NCBI GenBank assembly: GCA_022578605.1
Contig: MU394054.1
Coordinates: 746,945-810,944, forward strand
Length of the DNA: 64,000 bases
DNA from: Camillea tinctor
Lineage: Eukaryota > Ascomycota > Sordariomycetes > Xylariales > Xylariaceae
Direction of reading: 5' to 3'
This document shows positions 35,858 to 49,104 of this stretch, in pieces. The notes under the pieces are model-generated. The model had not been told where the DNA came from and ran no database searches. It was given only the letters and a program-made list of their open reading frames with translations. Made by a program: the position numbers and the translations under genes. Position 1 is the first letter of the stretch. The number at the start of each line of letters is the position of its first letter.

Positions 35858-36900
35858 ATTGCGGTTGGGCAATGTCGATTGTCAGCTGCAAAGAAAGAGA
35901 CGGACCGAATACGGGCGGCGTGGGCGTCAAAGTCGGGGGGAACAACCGCAATCACTTCGACATCAAGAAAGGATTATACGAATTGATTTACGCGCATTCA
36001 CATATCACTGTTTGAAGAAAAAGGATAATTTTCTTAATTGTTTGATGGTAGATGGTTTGCCGACGCGTGGAAGTGATGGGTCTCGATGGCAGTTGATGAG
36101 AAAGTTTGGTGTTTGCTGGTGATAGATGGATGGATTGATGGGGTGGATGGATGAATGTATGGATGGTTTAGAACAAAGTAAAAAGCAATTTTTCCAAAGC
36201 TTGATGAACACAAGAAAAAAAAAAGCAATGACAACCTATTAGCCCCCCAGGTTAGTAAGTAAACTTAAAAAGTTAGTTAGGTAGCTATGGGTTTTTTTGG
36301 TGGGTTCTTTGGTGGGTTGGCAAAGCTATAGTACTTCCTTCCAAACCCAAACCAAAAAAAAAAAAAAACCACATTGACACGTGACTATTTCCTTATCGAT
36401 ACTTGACATACATAACCTATACATGTACTTTGGGAGTTGTTTAGTGGACTTTAGAGAGGGTAGTATGTAGCTACTATGTAGTGTAAGTACACCTTACCTT
36501 AATCACTGGGTCCTCCCATTCCACCTCTCAGACCCCTGGCCTAGTTACTTTACTCTCCCTGGGTCCTTTTTATTTTTCTCGAACGTGGCACCTTGGATTG
36601 ATTGACTTTGCTTGGCTACTGGGAAACCTTCGACTTACACATTCCCCTACTCTCAAGAGCTTCAGTCTACCATTCGACAAGCAAACCCGACCAACGCAAT
36701 CATTATCTACACTCCCACCAAAAAAAAGCACGGGTTTGCCCATTGGAATTTGATTGCCTCTGCTTGTTAATTTTGGGGGGAGAAAGAGAGGAAACCAATT
36801 GAGGAAAACCAATTGATCTTCATATCCACCGCCGAATTCAGGCAACGTTGCGAAACCAAATAACTTATCTCTGCCTGTCGTCACACGCCCACCCGCAACC
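35858..36900. promoter_or_regulatory. Divergent promoter region of Swc4 and the p24 gene
   Basis: This 1,043-bp region separates two opposite start codons. It carries a GGATGGAT-type repeat near 36124-36165, an A-rich tract at about 36351-36368, and TACCTTA words near 36490. Upstream of the p24 ATG lies a pyrimidine-rich block with short A runs. No coding content was found. Confidence 0.55.
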
Positions 36901-37733
36901 ATGAGAACGATACTCCCTTTGCTGTCCCTGAGCGCCGTTGCCCAGGCCCTATATTTCTTTATCGACGGCACAACTCCCAAATGCTTCTTCGAAGAGCTGC
37001 CGAAGGATACCCTAGTAGTAGGACACTACACGGCCGAAGAATGGGACGACAACACGAGGACATGGTCGAAGCACGATGGCATCAGTATTTACATATCCGT
37101 TGATGTACGTTTGCCCCGATATGTCTTGTTATGCTTATCCCGTGTCCCCTTAGGCAATGAATCTTCCTTGCACTAACACCATCTCCTTCGCAAATAGGAG
37201 ATCTTCGACAACGACCATCGGGTCGTCTCGCAGCGGGGTTCGTCGTCGGGACGGTTCACCTTCAGCGCCGCCGATGCGGGTGACCACCGGATCTGCTTTA
37301 CACCCAGCAGTAGCAGCGGCCGGCAGGGCTGGCTCAGCGCTCTGGCTCCCAATGGCGGTATCAAGCTGACCCTGGATCTGGCCATCGGTGAGACGAGCGA
37401 GATCGAGAGCACGGACAAGACCAAACTGCAGGACATCTCCCAGCGTGTCAAGGACCTGAACTCGCGCCTCCAGGACATCAAGCGAGAGCAACTTTTCCAG
37501 CGAGTGAGTACCTCTCCCCTCTACTTCTAGCTGCGACGTCATCCGGGGGGGTTGGACAAGCGCTAACATGTGTAAACCCACAGGAACGAGAGGCCGAATT
37601 CAGAGACCAGTCGGAATCTACCAACTCACGTGTCGTGCGGTGGATGGTCATCCAGGTCGTTGTTCTCGGTCTTACCTGCGCATGGCAGCTGTCCCATCTG
37701 CGGTCCTTCTTCATCAAGCAGAAGCTCACCTAA
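36901..37733 (+). CDS. p24/EMP24-family ER-Golgi cargo receptor (Erp1-like)
   Basis: Exons are 36901-37104, 37198-37503 and 37584-37733 (660 nt), giving 219 aa. Introns are GTACGT..AATAG (93 nt) and GTGAGT..ACAG (80 nt), both in phase 0. A signal peptide covers about residues 1-16 ([16 protein letters not shown]). The lumenal GOLD domain begins [20 protein letters not shown], and the second cysteine is in HRICFTPS. A coiled-coil follows ([20 protein letters not shown]). The transmembrane helix is about 190-207 ([17 protein letters not shown]), and the short cytosolic tail ends KQKLT. That tail fits a K-x-K-x-x COPI retrieval signal. p24 proteins cycle in COPII/COPI vesicles and sort cargo such as GPI-anchored proteins. 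The subtype (alpha/Erp1-5-6) is inferred from the [13 protein letters not shown] start. Confidence 0.94.
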
Positions 37734-39667
37734 ACGTAGAGCCGATGCACCTACCTCCATGGTGCGGAGTAGAATATATATCCTACAATACACCAGTCCC
37801 CATCTCTTAGGAGCATTGTGTAAGACAGCGGCAGGAGAAAAGGGCGAGAGAACTTGTCACCTTAAACCCCCCACCCTGAAAAGAGGCAAAAGGGGGGATA
37901 TGGAACAAGAAAAACAAAAGGAAATGTTAAGTCCTAGTCACTATGTTTGTTTTTGTTTTCTTCGAAAAGAGTCGTTTATTCTCATATGCGTCCCCCTATT
38001 ACGGCGTATTAAAGCTGTAATAAGTACTAGTTGCGAAACGGCTTCGAGGGGATGGCTAAGATAAAAATACCTGTAATGAATAACTTGGGTCTCTGCATAA
38101 TCAGAAAATATTGAAACCAAGCTACCTATCTACCGTTTCTCTACCTTTTCTCTATACGCCGTAATAGTAACGGGTATTTTAATCGAAGCAGGTAGCGCCA
38201 TCGGCTAGTCTCTCTGTCTCCCGTCCTGTTTTTTCTCCCTCAAAATGATGCTCTACAAGATCCTACCTTAGTAGTGATGAGTGTCAACAGAACTCATGAT
38301 TTTGTCACATAACTGTTTTCCCAAGCCTACCGTGAGAAAGAAAGAAAAAAGGTGATTATCATGCTTGAAATCTTACTTATCATCAAATGGTGCCGCGAAA
38401 GAACTCATGCATTATTTCCATGTTCCCAAATTATTAAACATTAGCATTAAACGTCCTAGCTGTTCTTCTAGGTAGACTAGGTATTATCCAAACTAACATA
38501 CAGACAGGTAGACAGGCGTATAAATCCATTGTACCGCATACTTTTTTTTGTCATAGCCGCGCAGAAACCATTATAAGTATCGAATAAGTAATAAATCCAT
38601 AACCCCAAACCAGACATTTTATGACCTAAACCAAGACAAAAAAAAAGTAAATAAGAGATGAGAATTTCGTTTTGGATTTGAATCCCATAAAGAAAAAAAA
38701 ATCTACACATTTCTGAATATTGAGTACATCTGGTTTGTTGAAGTCATTACGAATTTGTTTTTTGTGCTATTTTTTTTTTCTTTTTGTCCCATGGTATAAC
38801 TTTTCTACCCACACACACACGCGTAAGAAACGAGGTAGTTGTCTCTCCTGCGCCATTGATACGCCAGATCGCCACACTTCTGCTCCTCCGCGCGCGCGCC
38901 TCTTTTCCCCCTTCTACTCTTCCTCTTCTCTTGCTCATCTCCGCCGCCTTCTTCTATGCGCACGCGCCACTTTAACTTCTACCAACTCTTGTCTAGTCTT
39001 CCACGATTTCTTCTCCTCTTTCGTCCACCATTCATCCTCATCACCAGCTCGTCGATCGCAATTATGAACATTTATGTAAATGTGCTCAAGCACCACAAGA
39101 AAAATAATGGAACCTAATCCCCAATGCTATAGCCTTTGAGTTTTGGAAAAACCCCACCGGCGCCGTGCTGCGCTTGATTATTAACAGCCTGTACCTTGTC
39201 TATCTCATCAAACGAGGGTCGTGAAAGAGAAAATAAAATAAAATAAAGAAAAGTGAGAAAAACGGTGACTCGTGTCCCGAACTGCGCCATGCCTAGATCC
39301 AGTAAAAAAATCCATGCAGAGGTTATCACTTCCCTCAGATTACAGAGTGGGAAGGCTGCCATTCCAACGCCAGCATGCATGAGCAAACCTGAACCGCCAT
39401 CGGTGCCCATTTGGTGCCATGACGCCAGGTCAGCGCGCACGGTAGCCAAGATCCCAACAAGTACGGCGAGCCACCGTGTCCGGCGAGGACGAAAAGAGGG
39501 CGGTGGTTCGCGACAGGCAGCAAATAATTGAAGACGTTTTGGGGGAGAACAGGCCGGTCAACAAGGACCAGAAAGTATTAAAGGCTATACGAGACGATGT
39601 AGGAAATCCTCATCCAACCGCCTTTTTAGTCTATATGAAATCGCTAGCATGTCATGAGAATATGCAT
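37734..39667. other. Convergent spacer between the p24 gene and casein kinase I
   Basis: Two 3' flanks meet here. The sequence is AT-rich with A and T homopolymers, and a C/T-rich stretch at 38870-39050 gives short unsupported open frames on both strands. No gene was recognised. Confidence 0.55.
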
Positions 39668-39723
39668 TTAACCTGTAGTCCATTAGCTGCATGCTTCCAT
39701 GTAACCAAGCTAGAATCTCATCT

Positions 39724-41471
39724 CTACTCACCACAGCAAAGAACTTTCATGAATTTTTGGAATCCCGTCGGTTGGGCTTCCGTCGGCCTTCCGTTTGCCA
39801 AAGCCGGTTGAGGACTCATGTTGTTCTGGGCCATTCTCGGCGGAAGGTTTTGGTTACTGTTCTGGAACTGAGCTTGGGTCGAACCAGTTGGCGTGGCCAT
39901 GTCCCTGAGACCCCCCACCCCGCTCCCTCTCTGCGCTGTCAAGGCGCCGGGCGCGTTTTGCCGGCGCTTGTCCGTCGCCTTGGCTGGTGACGGAGGTGGG
40001 GGCTGCGCGGCGTTTAAACGGTCGCGGGTTAGCTGAGGAGTGCTGGCACCGCCGCGGGACTGTCCGTGGAGTTCCATCGCCGACGGTCCCGGTCGGGAAT
40101 TTGGGTTGTGGTATGCTCCATGTTTGTGCATCGCATCCCAGCCCTTGCTCGATTCCTTGTTGATCTTCATCCAGTCATACTCGCCATCCTCTACTTCACC
40201 CGTGTTCTTCAGGGCCTGGGTGAAGAGTTCGCGAAGATAGTCGTAGTCCGGCGTGTCTTCGAAGCCTAGGTTTCGGACGTAAGTCAGGTATTTACTGAAC
40301 TCATCGGGGAATCCCTCGCAGAGATCCTTGATCGGCGTGGTCTGTTTCTTCTCGCCGATCTTTTCGTACTTCTGCTTATTCGTCGCCGCCTTCAAACCCT
40401 GCCACGGAAGGCCACCACGCAAGAAATACATAAACACATGGCCCAAAGCCTCCAGGTCATCTCGACGAGATTGCTCACGTCCCAAATGCGTATTGATACT
40501 CATGTAACGGGCGGTTCCTGACAATGATTTCCGCTCGCGGTAGGGAATGTGTTGTTTGGTCTTAGGATCTCGATACTGTTTAGCCATACCAAAATCGACG
40601 ACGTGTATGACATTTGAAGCCTTGGTTCCTGGTCTGCCGATCAGGAAATTGTCGGGCTTGATGTCTCGGTAGATAAGGTTCTTCTCGTGGATGGTTTGTA
40701 CACGGGAAAGCTAGACAGACAGTCGAGGTTAGCGATACTGGTGGACGTAGACATGGGCATAGACATAGGATAGATGCATTAAAAGCTGGACAGGGCAGTG
40801 CACACCATTTGCTTCGCTACCATCACTACCGTTTTGATGGAGAATCTCCGATTGCAGTGGTCAAAGAGGTCTTCTAATGACGGTCCGAGCAGATCTATGA
40901 CAAGGATGTTGTGAAGACCTTCTTGACCAAAGTAATAAACATTAGGGATACCGGCTATGAGCGTGCTCGGTTAGTACCAGGACCGATCCAGAGTCTGAGC
41001 TGTGTTGTTTACGACTACTTACGGCAGCCGACGAGGATTTTGTACGTGCGATACTCATCTCGCAATTGAGGTGCATCGCTCTTCCGGGGTTCCTAGAGGG
41101 CAATTGACATTAGTACTGGGCAAGATTCAATAAGAAGAACCTAACTTCTAGGCCTAGGGAACAGGAACGAGAACGAGAACAAGAATAGAAGCAGAAACAA
41201 CAGCCCGACAGAGGCAGCTCCAGATCAGGTGCGACCAGGAAGGTTATAGCGACGGGTGTTGACAGGTATTTCCCCCCAATGTTTACACACGAGAAACGAA
41301 ACGAATAGGTTGAAGGGAATTTTGCTTTGCAGGCAAACTCACAAATTTGATGGCAACCTGCTGGTTGTTCAACAGATTGGTGCCCTCGAAGATGACACCA
41401 AAAGACCCTTCACCAATCTTCTTGCCCACTCGATAGTGTACACCAACGACGTTCGACGACGAGGAAGCCAT
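39724..41471 (-). CDS. Casein kinase I, membrane-anchored Yck/CkiA type
   Basis: Exons on the minus strand are 41471-41343, 41092-41023, 40954-40806 and 40710-39724 (1335 nt), giving 444 aa. All three introns are GT-AG and fall at phases 0, 1 and 0. The kinase domain has the glycine loop GEGSFG, the ATP-binding Lys42 (VAIKF), catalytic Asp132 in YRDIKPDN, and DFG at 155-157 followed by MAKQYRDP. The CK1 signature [20 protein letters not shown] is also present. The tail is Pro/Gln/Asn-rich and ends KFMKVLCC plus one or two residues. The terminal Cys pair is the palmitoylation site that anchors Yck-type kinases to the plasma membrane and endosomes. The TGCTGTGGTGAGT at the end contains a splice donor; a 59-nt intron to 39673 would change the end from CCGE to CCG, with the stop at 39668. 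Confidence 0.95.
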
Positions 41472-41796
41472 TACGATAGATACCTCAGCCGGTGCTGAGA
41501 GCCGACTGGAAGCAGATAGGATGAATTATCACAACAACAAAGCGGTCGGAGGTACAATAGGAGGGATCGTGTGTATGTGTGTACTGCAGGACCAGGACCG
41601 ACGCGACTTGGAAGGAGTATCAAAAGATACTCGGCTGCTCAGTGGCACCGGAAGCTCATCTCCTCAATAAGGTGTCGGGCGGGAAAAAAGAAAAAGAAAA
41701 AAAGAAAAAAAAGAAGAATAAGAGAGCTGAAAGGGAAGTGGATTGCACAGCCTGGGGAATACTAAGGCTTAGGTTGACAAGACTGATGGATGGGAT

Positions 41797-41828
41797 GAAT
41801 TGAATTGAATTGAATCGAATTGAATTGA
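41797..41828. repeat. GAATT pentanucleotide microsatellite
   Basis: About six GAATT units, one with a C substitution (GAATC), lie in the upstream flank of the casein kinase gene. Confidence 0.85.
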
Positions 41829-43119
41829 TGAAGCGAAGATCGAAAAAGGGAGGAAATTCGGGGAGAGGCGGTAGGCGGTCGGGGAATGGCTCAAGCCCTG
41901 GGCAACGCATATGACCCACTATGTCCACCACTGTGCCCACTGTGGCCTGTGGGTTGTCCTGCTGTTACTGGTCCAAATTGCTGCCCCGTAGGTGCACTAG
42001 TGCGCATAGTCACTACCTCTACCTACAAGCCTTGTGCTGCGTATACATGTAGCTGTGTAAGTATCTATCTATGTACATATTATTCCTGGGCCAAGCCCCC
42101 AAATTCCTCACGTATCCATGCAACCAGTCCCAGTCTAAGCCGAGAACAGCGATTGAGATGCCTTTGTGCCGAAGTACCGAATGTTAGTGTCTTAGGCGCA
42201 ATATGTATTGTAACGCCTAACACAAAGGTCTCGTAAAAGAAAGAGAAGAGAGAGAAAAAAAGTTACGGTTATTCTCCATTTTCTAGTGTCAAATGTAGCG
42301 ACCTCTAGTAGAGTAATGTTTGGTCCCTGCTTACAACCTTTTGACCTTACATTTTATGTACCTCAGGTACATGCCTAGTGTATGTAAGGTAGTGTACCTC
42401 TCCACGTACCTAACCGAGGAAAAGTGAAGAAGGGAAGAAAAAAAATAAAATCAAGAGTCCATTGGATAGAGGGTAAACCAATTGTACTTTGGTCTCCATT
42501 TTTCTTATGTATGTAAACAGAGAGCAACAACCGAAAAGAATAAAAAAAGATTTACGCAGAAAAAGTTCAGCTGGACAAATATATAACAAGTCAAGATATT
42601 TAAAGGATGATCATCCATAACAACAATGTTTGCATGTTGAATAACTCGTGCGTCATAACCACAAATAAACCACGATGATGATGGCACTGTTGAGGCTGGA
42701 GCACATTTACATAGGTACGCTACATATGTACTACATACGTACCTAAATACATAACTTACCTACATGCCATTATTTACACTACCTATACCATGTTACACTA
42801 CAGTGTAAAGTAGGTTTAAGTCAATGCATTAATGATCGCCCTTTTTCCCATCAACAAACCAAACCATTCATTCAAATCATTTCATACCATCAAAGTTGCG
42901 AAGGTATCCAGCAAAAGCAGGGAAAAATGAAAATGAAAGATGAAAAAAGGGGTGCACAACTTTTTTTTTCCTTCATTCTCTCGCTTGTATCATATTCAAT
43001 GTAACAATTTCCCCCCTAAGGATGTGGTATTCCCGAACCACGATTTAACATCATTACACTACATTGATGCTAATGTACAAGGGCTAAAGCTTGTTGAGAA
43101 GATTGATTTCATTATCCCA

Positions 43120-43153
43120 GATAAAATTATTATTATCGCGATAATAATTTATC
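43120..43153. repeat. AT-rich palindrome
   Basis: A perfect 20-bp palindrome (43129-43148), centred on CGCG, has arms of ATTATTATCG. Beyond it the match continues imperfectly to GATAAA on the left and TTTATC on the right. It could form a hairpin or cruciform. Confidence 0.8.
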
Positions 43154-46100
43154 GTTGTTATTATTCAAAAATCTTGTACATAGTGTTGTTTATCTCTTTC
43201 TCTTTTTCTCTCTCTCTCTCTCTCTCTTACTCGTTCTCTTTTTTTGCGCTCGACCCACGAAACCAACCAACGGACCGACCAACTGAAAACTACACTGGCT
43301 AACTACCTAAATAGTATCGACTATGTAAAGTATGGACTTAGACTAAACCTTGACCGCATTCGTCTTCCAATCGGCCTTGCCTTAAGTACCTTAAGTACTA
43401 TGCCTAGTTTTCCAGGGGGTGAACCAACCACCGACGGGTCCAGATCTCCGGTCATCGTGACCCCCCTACCTGAGGAGTTCCAGAAAACGTCTATCAAACA
43501 CGGCTCAGCTCCTTTTACTCTACGTAGTTATTAATTGCCCATTGTCAGATTTTATTTATTGCTGACGTTTGAATTCCTTCTTATTTTATTCTCCATAACC
43601 CATCATATAAAACCATAGAATTTTTTTTTACTTCAGTCCCTTGCTATGAATAGATACATAAGGTAATGTGTGTATGTTCATATAAACCTTTTTCTTGCCG
43701 GTCAGCTCGGTGACAGCGACCTGCGCTTTTGGGTATGTGTGTATGTTTGGTAGCGATAGCTAGTATGTAAAGTAAGTAGTCTCCGGTTCCCCTTGAAGCC
43801 TGGCATCCCGTCTTTTAGGGTGGTTGCATCGAGTCTCGCCACTTAATCAGGAATTCTGTCCTCGTAGTGTAAGCCACTAATAAATGCTACCCAACGGCTT
43901 TCTTACCAACTATCACGGCTGTGTCACCTTCGGCCAGACTAACATCCATTTCACATGCCTGGCCAAGCGGGAACTTTGAATATGTAGGCAGGCCATCCTG
44001 CTCCTGTGTAGGGTCTCCTGTGTAGGGTATGTAGGTACATGGCATGATTCCTAGAATCACCTAGCGGGGAACCATAGGACCCTGCTCGTTACAGCGCGCT
44101 CTTGATCCCAAGAATTTTCTCCCCAAGGGTCTTTTCCTACCTACCGTGTAACACGATGTAGAACTCCCGAGAGCCCATGGTGATCGTCGCTCTCGGATGC
44201 GATCTTGCAGTTTCTTCTCGGCCTGCAACTATACGCGCGATTAAAGCTGTAGGTTATCGGTTATAGATTTACATGGTGTCGACTCCTTTGCCTGCCCGAT
44301 GATTTCGAGACAGGGGCTGAGCTAGGGTTATCTTTAGGTATATCCTATATGTAGGTACATAACCTAGTTGTGGCTGACCTCAAGGTTAAGTCAATCTCAC
44401 GAAACGATTTGCCGGCCCTGAAAGTATTTGTGTATCTAGGTTAGATACACATTATCCTCTGTAATGGTCGGTAACTTCGAGATTATACCTGCAATCTCTT
44501 TCTCTTGTGTGTTGAAGGCATTGATATTCCGGTTCCCAGTGAAACAAGAACTCCACGCGACGACTTGCCCTTTCAGAGCTGACTTCATGTCACTTACACC
44601 AGGTACCGAAGGATGCCCAGCAGGAACAGCCTAACCTAGAGTACAGCTCCACAGCCCCGAAACCAGCAACAGGATAATCTGAGATCGCGGACCCTGCAAG
44701 CCATCGACACGACAAGGCGCGCGCGCGATAACATACATAAATACATCACTTGCGTGATAACTTGTATGCAGCCTATCTTATCTTTACCTGAAGTGTAGAG
44801 TTCCGTAACTACATACTCGCGAACACATGTTCGAGGAGGCGGGAAAGCAGAGAAAAGAGAAAGAAGGAGAATGGGAGGGAAGGGTCCACAGGTGGAGGGA
44901 AGAGGCTGGATTTCTCTTTCGGACTCAGCTCAACTCCACCCTTTTACCCCATGGAACGAGGAACTAGACTAACTCCTGCAAGACGGGACGGCAGGGACGC
45001 GGTATTTTCTTTTTCTTTTTTCCTTATTTATTTATCTTTCTTTTCTTTTTATTAAGAACTAGTTTTATACCACCACTTCATACAATGAACCAACCCGGTG
45101 CTCTTACTACATATGCTATATGGTTGTCCCCTAAGATCTATGGGGGTCCGTTCCCTAAGTTCGACAAGATATAGGTTTGGCACCCCTAACATAGAATATG
45201 TATAACTGAAAAGTCAGTTTGTATATTAAACTAACCTTGAAAACCAGAGGTCAAGAGTCAGAGAGGGCTTCACACCCACCACCGGGGCTGCAGGTTGTCT
45301 CTACCCGTCCAAGCCTGTCTCGGACGAATCCCTTCAATAGGTAGCTTTCTTTTATCTCTTCTTTTGCTTTTTTTCTTTTCTTTTATTTCTGTCAAAATCT
45401 ACCTGGAATACAAGTGGATAAACATAGAAAATAACACCCAAAAAGGGAAACAGGTTTGATTCGTTGGTTTTGTTTCCCCCCCTTTTTTTCCTTCTTTTCT
45501 TCTGGGTTCCCCTCCTTTTTGTTCCTTGGCCATTGGAGGAAAACGTTTAAGCTCATGCGCCACCTACATACAATAGTGAGAATACATGACTAGGTAGGCA
45601 AGCTGCATACATGTCCCATCTATTGACATACTATTCCCAACCTGGGTATGTATCGCATTATGCTGTTATAGGCAAGGCTAAGTAAACCGGCCCATCTGCG
45701 TCAAAATTTTCGGTCGCAGTTTCAGGGCCATCGTGAAAAATGTCGAGCGTATGGACGAGGTTTGTTCTCTTTTAGGGGTAACGTGCATACACGCTCAGTG
45801 CATACATGGTGAGATTCTCCACTGCAAAGGAATATATGTAAGTGCGTATGCATATATGGCAGGGTCCATTTTCCCTTCCACTGTCCCTTTTTTTTGCCCT
45901 TCAGAGACCACGTGGTCGGCGTCTTGCTCGTAGCAAACTTAGTTGAACAGCATATAGATAACACCATCAGTGTGTTTCGAGCCTACCTCTATAGTCAACA
46001 TCCCTAAGATATAGTATGTACCTTCAGGGCCTATCAATCTCACAGGGCATCTAAGAAGGCCCTGTCTAGACGATAAGTAACTTGAGAGAAGAGTTAGCAT

Positions 46101-47600
46101 ATCCAATCAACTCTTATGTGACTCAGCAGGCAAGGTGCGCACATATATGTGCCCGGGAACTTGCATCCATGTGTACACTCCAATAACTGTCTTGTCTATA
46201 TAGCCTCTTAATGACTCAGACAAGCCATACGTGATACACCTAGAATATGTCACCTACATAGCAGCCGGGCCGCGAGCCGGTGAATGCCGATATGTGAATT
46301 CGGAACCCCCGTACAGACGGTATGGTATCCACATTTCGCCGATAGTCGATTCAGAACTTCATCGCATACCTTTTTTTTTTTTTTTTTTTGGCTTAGCTTG
46401 GTTTGCTATTATTATTTATTCCTTAATAATAGATTCTCTCTGAGAATGTCAGTGAACTGCGTTGCGGTCATCTGTGCTTTGATACGAACTTGTCAAGATG
46501 TATGAGAATCATATCATTTTTTTTCTGGAGGGGTAACAGCCATAGACACCGGTGAGAAGGTCGTGGCCGGCGGGTGCTATACTATTTCTGACAAAGGTCA
46601 TTATGTAGGTACTTAGATAACCGTTGGCAAATACACATGAACCAACTAGCAACCCAACTTTCTAGTTTCTGGCCTGAGGTACGGGTCTCATGACTACGTG
46701 TATGACACCAAACTGCCGGCTTCCTTCGCCAGTCCTGGATCTCGCCACCTTTATGATAGTATGAGACAAGACCATCTGATATCGACAAGACCATACTGAT
46801 GTTTGTGGATGAGAGGAGGTGATCTGGTTTACCTTGCATGTAGTTATCATTACCCTTCCCTTTCCAGATGCTCTCTCTCTCGCCTGATAATGTATAGGGT
46901 GGACGGACAATGTTCCAGAGATTGAGGGCGCCCTTTCTTGCCCCAACGACCCCTAGGTAAACCGCAATGCTCTGACTATTCCCGCAACTATAGTATGCCT
47001 TTATAGATTTGGAGTAGAGAAAGTGGGTTTAGATATGTATGTATATGATCAACGTCGCGGAAGCATGAAAAGAGGGGGTTTATCCCTGCCCCACGTGTTG
47101 GGCGAGGAGTTGTAGCATTGATATATGTGGGAAAGTTGACTTGGTTTGCACCTTTTAAATCCACCATTTAGCTTGTACCTAACCTGGCAGATTGAAGGTC
47201 AGACTTATCTTCCTAGGGGAGAAAGTGCGTAGATCTACTATTATAGGGCTTCCACGTCGTGGTCGGCATTGAACCATGTGGACCAATTAAAGTTCGAGAT
47301 AGGTATATAGCATAAGAGAAGGAGGAAGAGGTAGAGGCAGAGGGACAAGACACTAGCCGTCCTGTCCTATCTGTCGCCACGGGAGTCTTTGGAGTTACCT
47401 ATCTCTGCTTATCTGCGGTGCTTATCGCGGCTTCGAAGTAATATTGTAATTAACACCACGATCCTTCAGTGGTTCATTCGATAAGAATAGATGGGTTCCT
47501 GGATCTTGTTGTCAGCAAAGACCTCCTTTCTTCAGATCTAATTCGAAGTCGAGCAAGAGACGGAACGAACCCCGGAAGGCAAATTAAACCCTACCGAAAG

Positions 47601-49104
47601 ATGAATGCGAACGATAATGGCAAAAATGGTATCCCGGTGGTGGATATGGGCACATGGCTGCACGGGTCACCAGATGACAAGAAGCGCATTGCCTCCGACC
47701 TGACCGATGCGTGTCGCCGTGTGGGCTTTGTCTACGTCATCAACCATGGGGTGCCAGATGAACTGCTTGAGGCGGCGTTTGGTTGGTCTAAGAAGCTGTT
47801 CGATCTGCCCGAGGAGAAGAAGATGTTGGCTCCTCACCCACCAGGTCTGGCCAACCTCCAATAGAATTCCCCCTATTGTCGAAACCATGTCCTGATAAAT
47901 ACGAGAGTTATATGGCTGACGTGATGAAATGATGGGTTCGGATTGTATACAGGCCCAAGCGTCCACCGAGGATACTCTTGGCCAGGCCTGGAGAAGGTAT
48001 CGCAAATCATCTTCAAGGAGGGAGAGGAGGATAAGGAGGCCGAGAACCGGAAGGTCTCGGATGTCAAGGTTAGTAACCCACACACATACGGGAGCCTGCT
48101 ATCATAACATCATTTCTTCTTGCAGCGAGCAGATGGCTTACATGTGCTTGCGTAGGAGAGCTACGAAATTGGTAGCGAGGATAACGAACTCCAACCAAAT
48201 GTCTGGCTCCCGGAAGAGGTGCTCCCCGGATTTCGTGCATTCATGACACAGTTCTACTGGAAGTGTTTTGAGTCGGCAAAGGAGCTTTTACGTGCTTTAG
48301 CAATGGGAGTCGGTCTTGACGACGATGACTTTCTCTTGCAGTTCCATAGTGGCGTGAATAATCAGCTGCGATTGCTTCATTATCCACCAGTAGACGCAGA
48401 GGAGCTGAGTAATAACGCAATTGCTCGTAAGTATATACACTGCTTGCGCGACTCTTTACCTTAGATTATCCCCATCGTCTATATTTAGGGAGCGGGTGAT
48501 CGCCCTTACCGAGCATACCGCGCGGCTGAATAGCTTTGATCACGGTTTCAGATATCTCCTCCCGCAGGGTTGATATAATTATATAAGAGGACTAACCCAT
48601 AACGTTATAGGCATGCCGGCGCACACGGATTGGGGCACGATAACCATGTTGTTTCAAGATGAGTCCGGTGGCCTTCAGGTCGAGGATCCAAGCAAGCCCG
48701 GGCAGTTTGTCGAGGCTACACCGATGAAGAACGCATTGGTTATGAATGTGGGAGACTTGCTGATGAGGTGGAGCAACGGTAGGTTATGCATATACATAAT
48801 ATCATGAAGTTGAATGTTTAGAGAGGTGCTAACTGGTTAATCTTAAGACTATCTTAAGTCAACACTCCATCGTGTGACGTTCCCGCCAAACTGGACCGAG
48901 AGGAATGCGGAAGGGAAACTTACGACACGGGCCCGATACTCGATACCCTATTTCGTGTCTCCAAATCCCACGGCTGTTATCGAGTGTCTGCCCGCCTGTA
49001 TGAGTGAAACCAGCGTTCCGAAGTATGAGCCGGTAGTGCAACGAGAGTACCAGCTTATGCGAGGGAAAGGACAGTATGAAGAAAAGCCAGTAGCAGCGTA
49101 CTAG
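47601..49104 (+). CDS. 2-oxoglutarate/Fe(II)-dependent oxygenase, isopenicillin-N-synthase-like
   Basis: Exons are 47601-47844, 47953-48068, 48156-48426, 48611-48778 and 48848-49104 (1056 nt), giving 351 aa. All four introns are GT-AG (108, 87, 184 and 69 nt) and phases match. The N-terminal DIOX_N part reads GIPVVDMGTWLHG and GFVYVINHGVPDELL. The catalytic beta-barrel carries the iron ligands His215 and Asp217 (PAHTDWGTIT) and His274 (STLHRV). Arg296-x-Ser298 (RYS) should bind 2-oxoglutarate. Such enzymes hydroxylate, desaturate or cyclise small molecules, and the substrate is not inferable. No biosynthetic backbone gene is nearby. A few upstream codons are open but start with GTG, so the ATG at 47601 was chosen. 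Confidence 0.93.

Larger units (their letters stand above)
41472..47600. other. 6.1-kb intergenic spacer
   Basis: This spacer lies upstream of both the kinase (minus) and the 2OG oxygenase (plus). It includes the GAATT microsatellite close to the kinase, CT-dinucleotide-like tracts near 43190-43230, an AT-rich palindrome at 43120-43153, pyrimidine blocks at 45005-45050 and 45350-45390, and a T run at 46372-46389. Short open frames show no family resemblance. No RNA gene was seen. Confidence 0.5.

Noticed and set aside
43244..43534. 96-codon frame on the plus strand
   Set aside because: It starts within a low-complexity CT region, shows no domain and has no neighbouring exons in frame.
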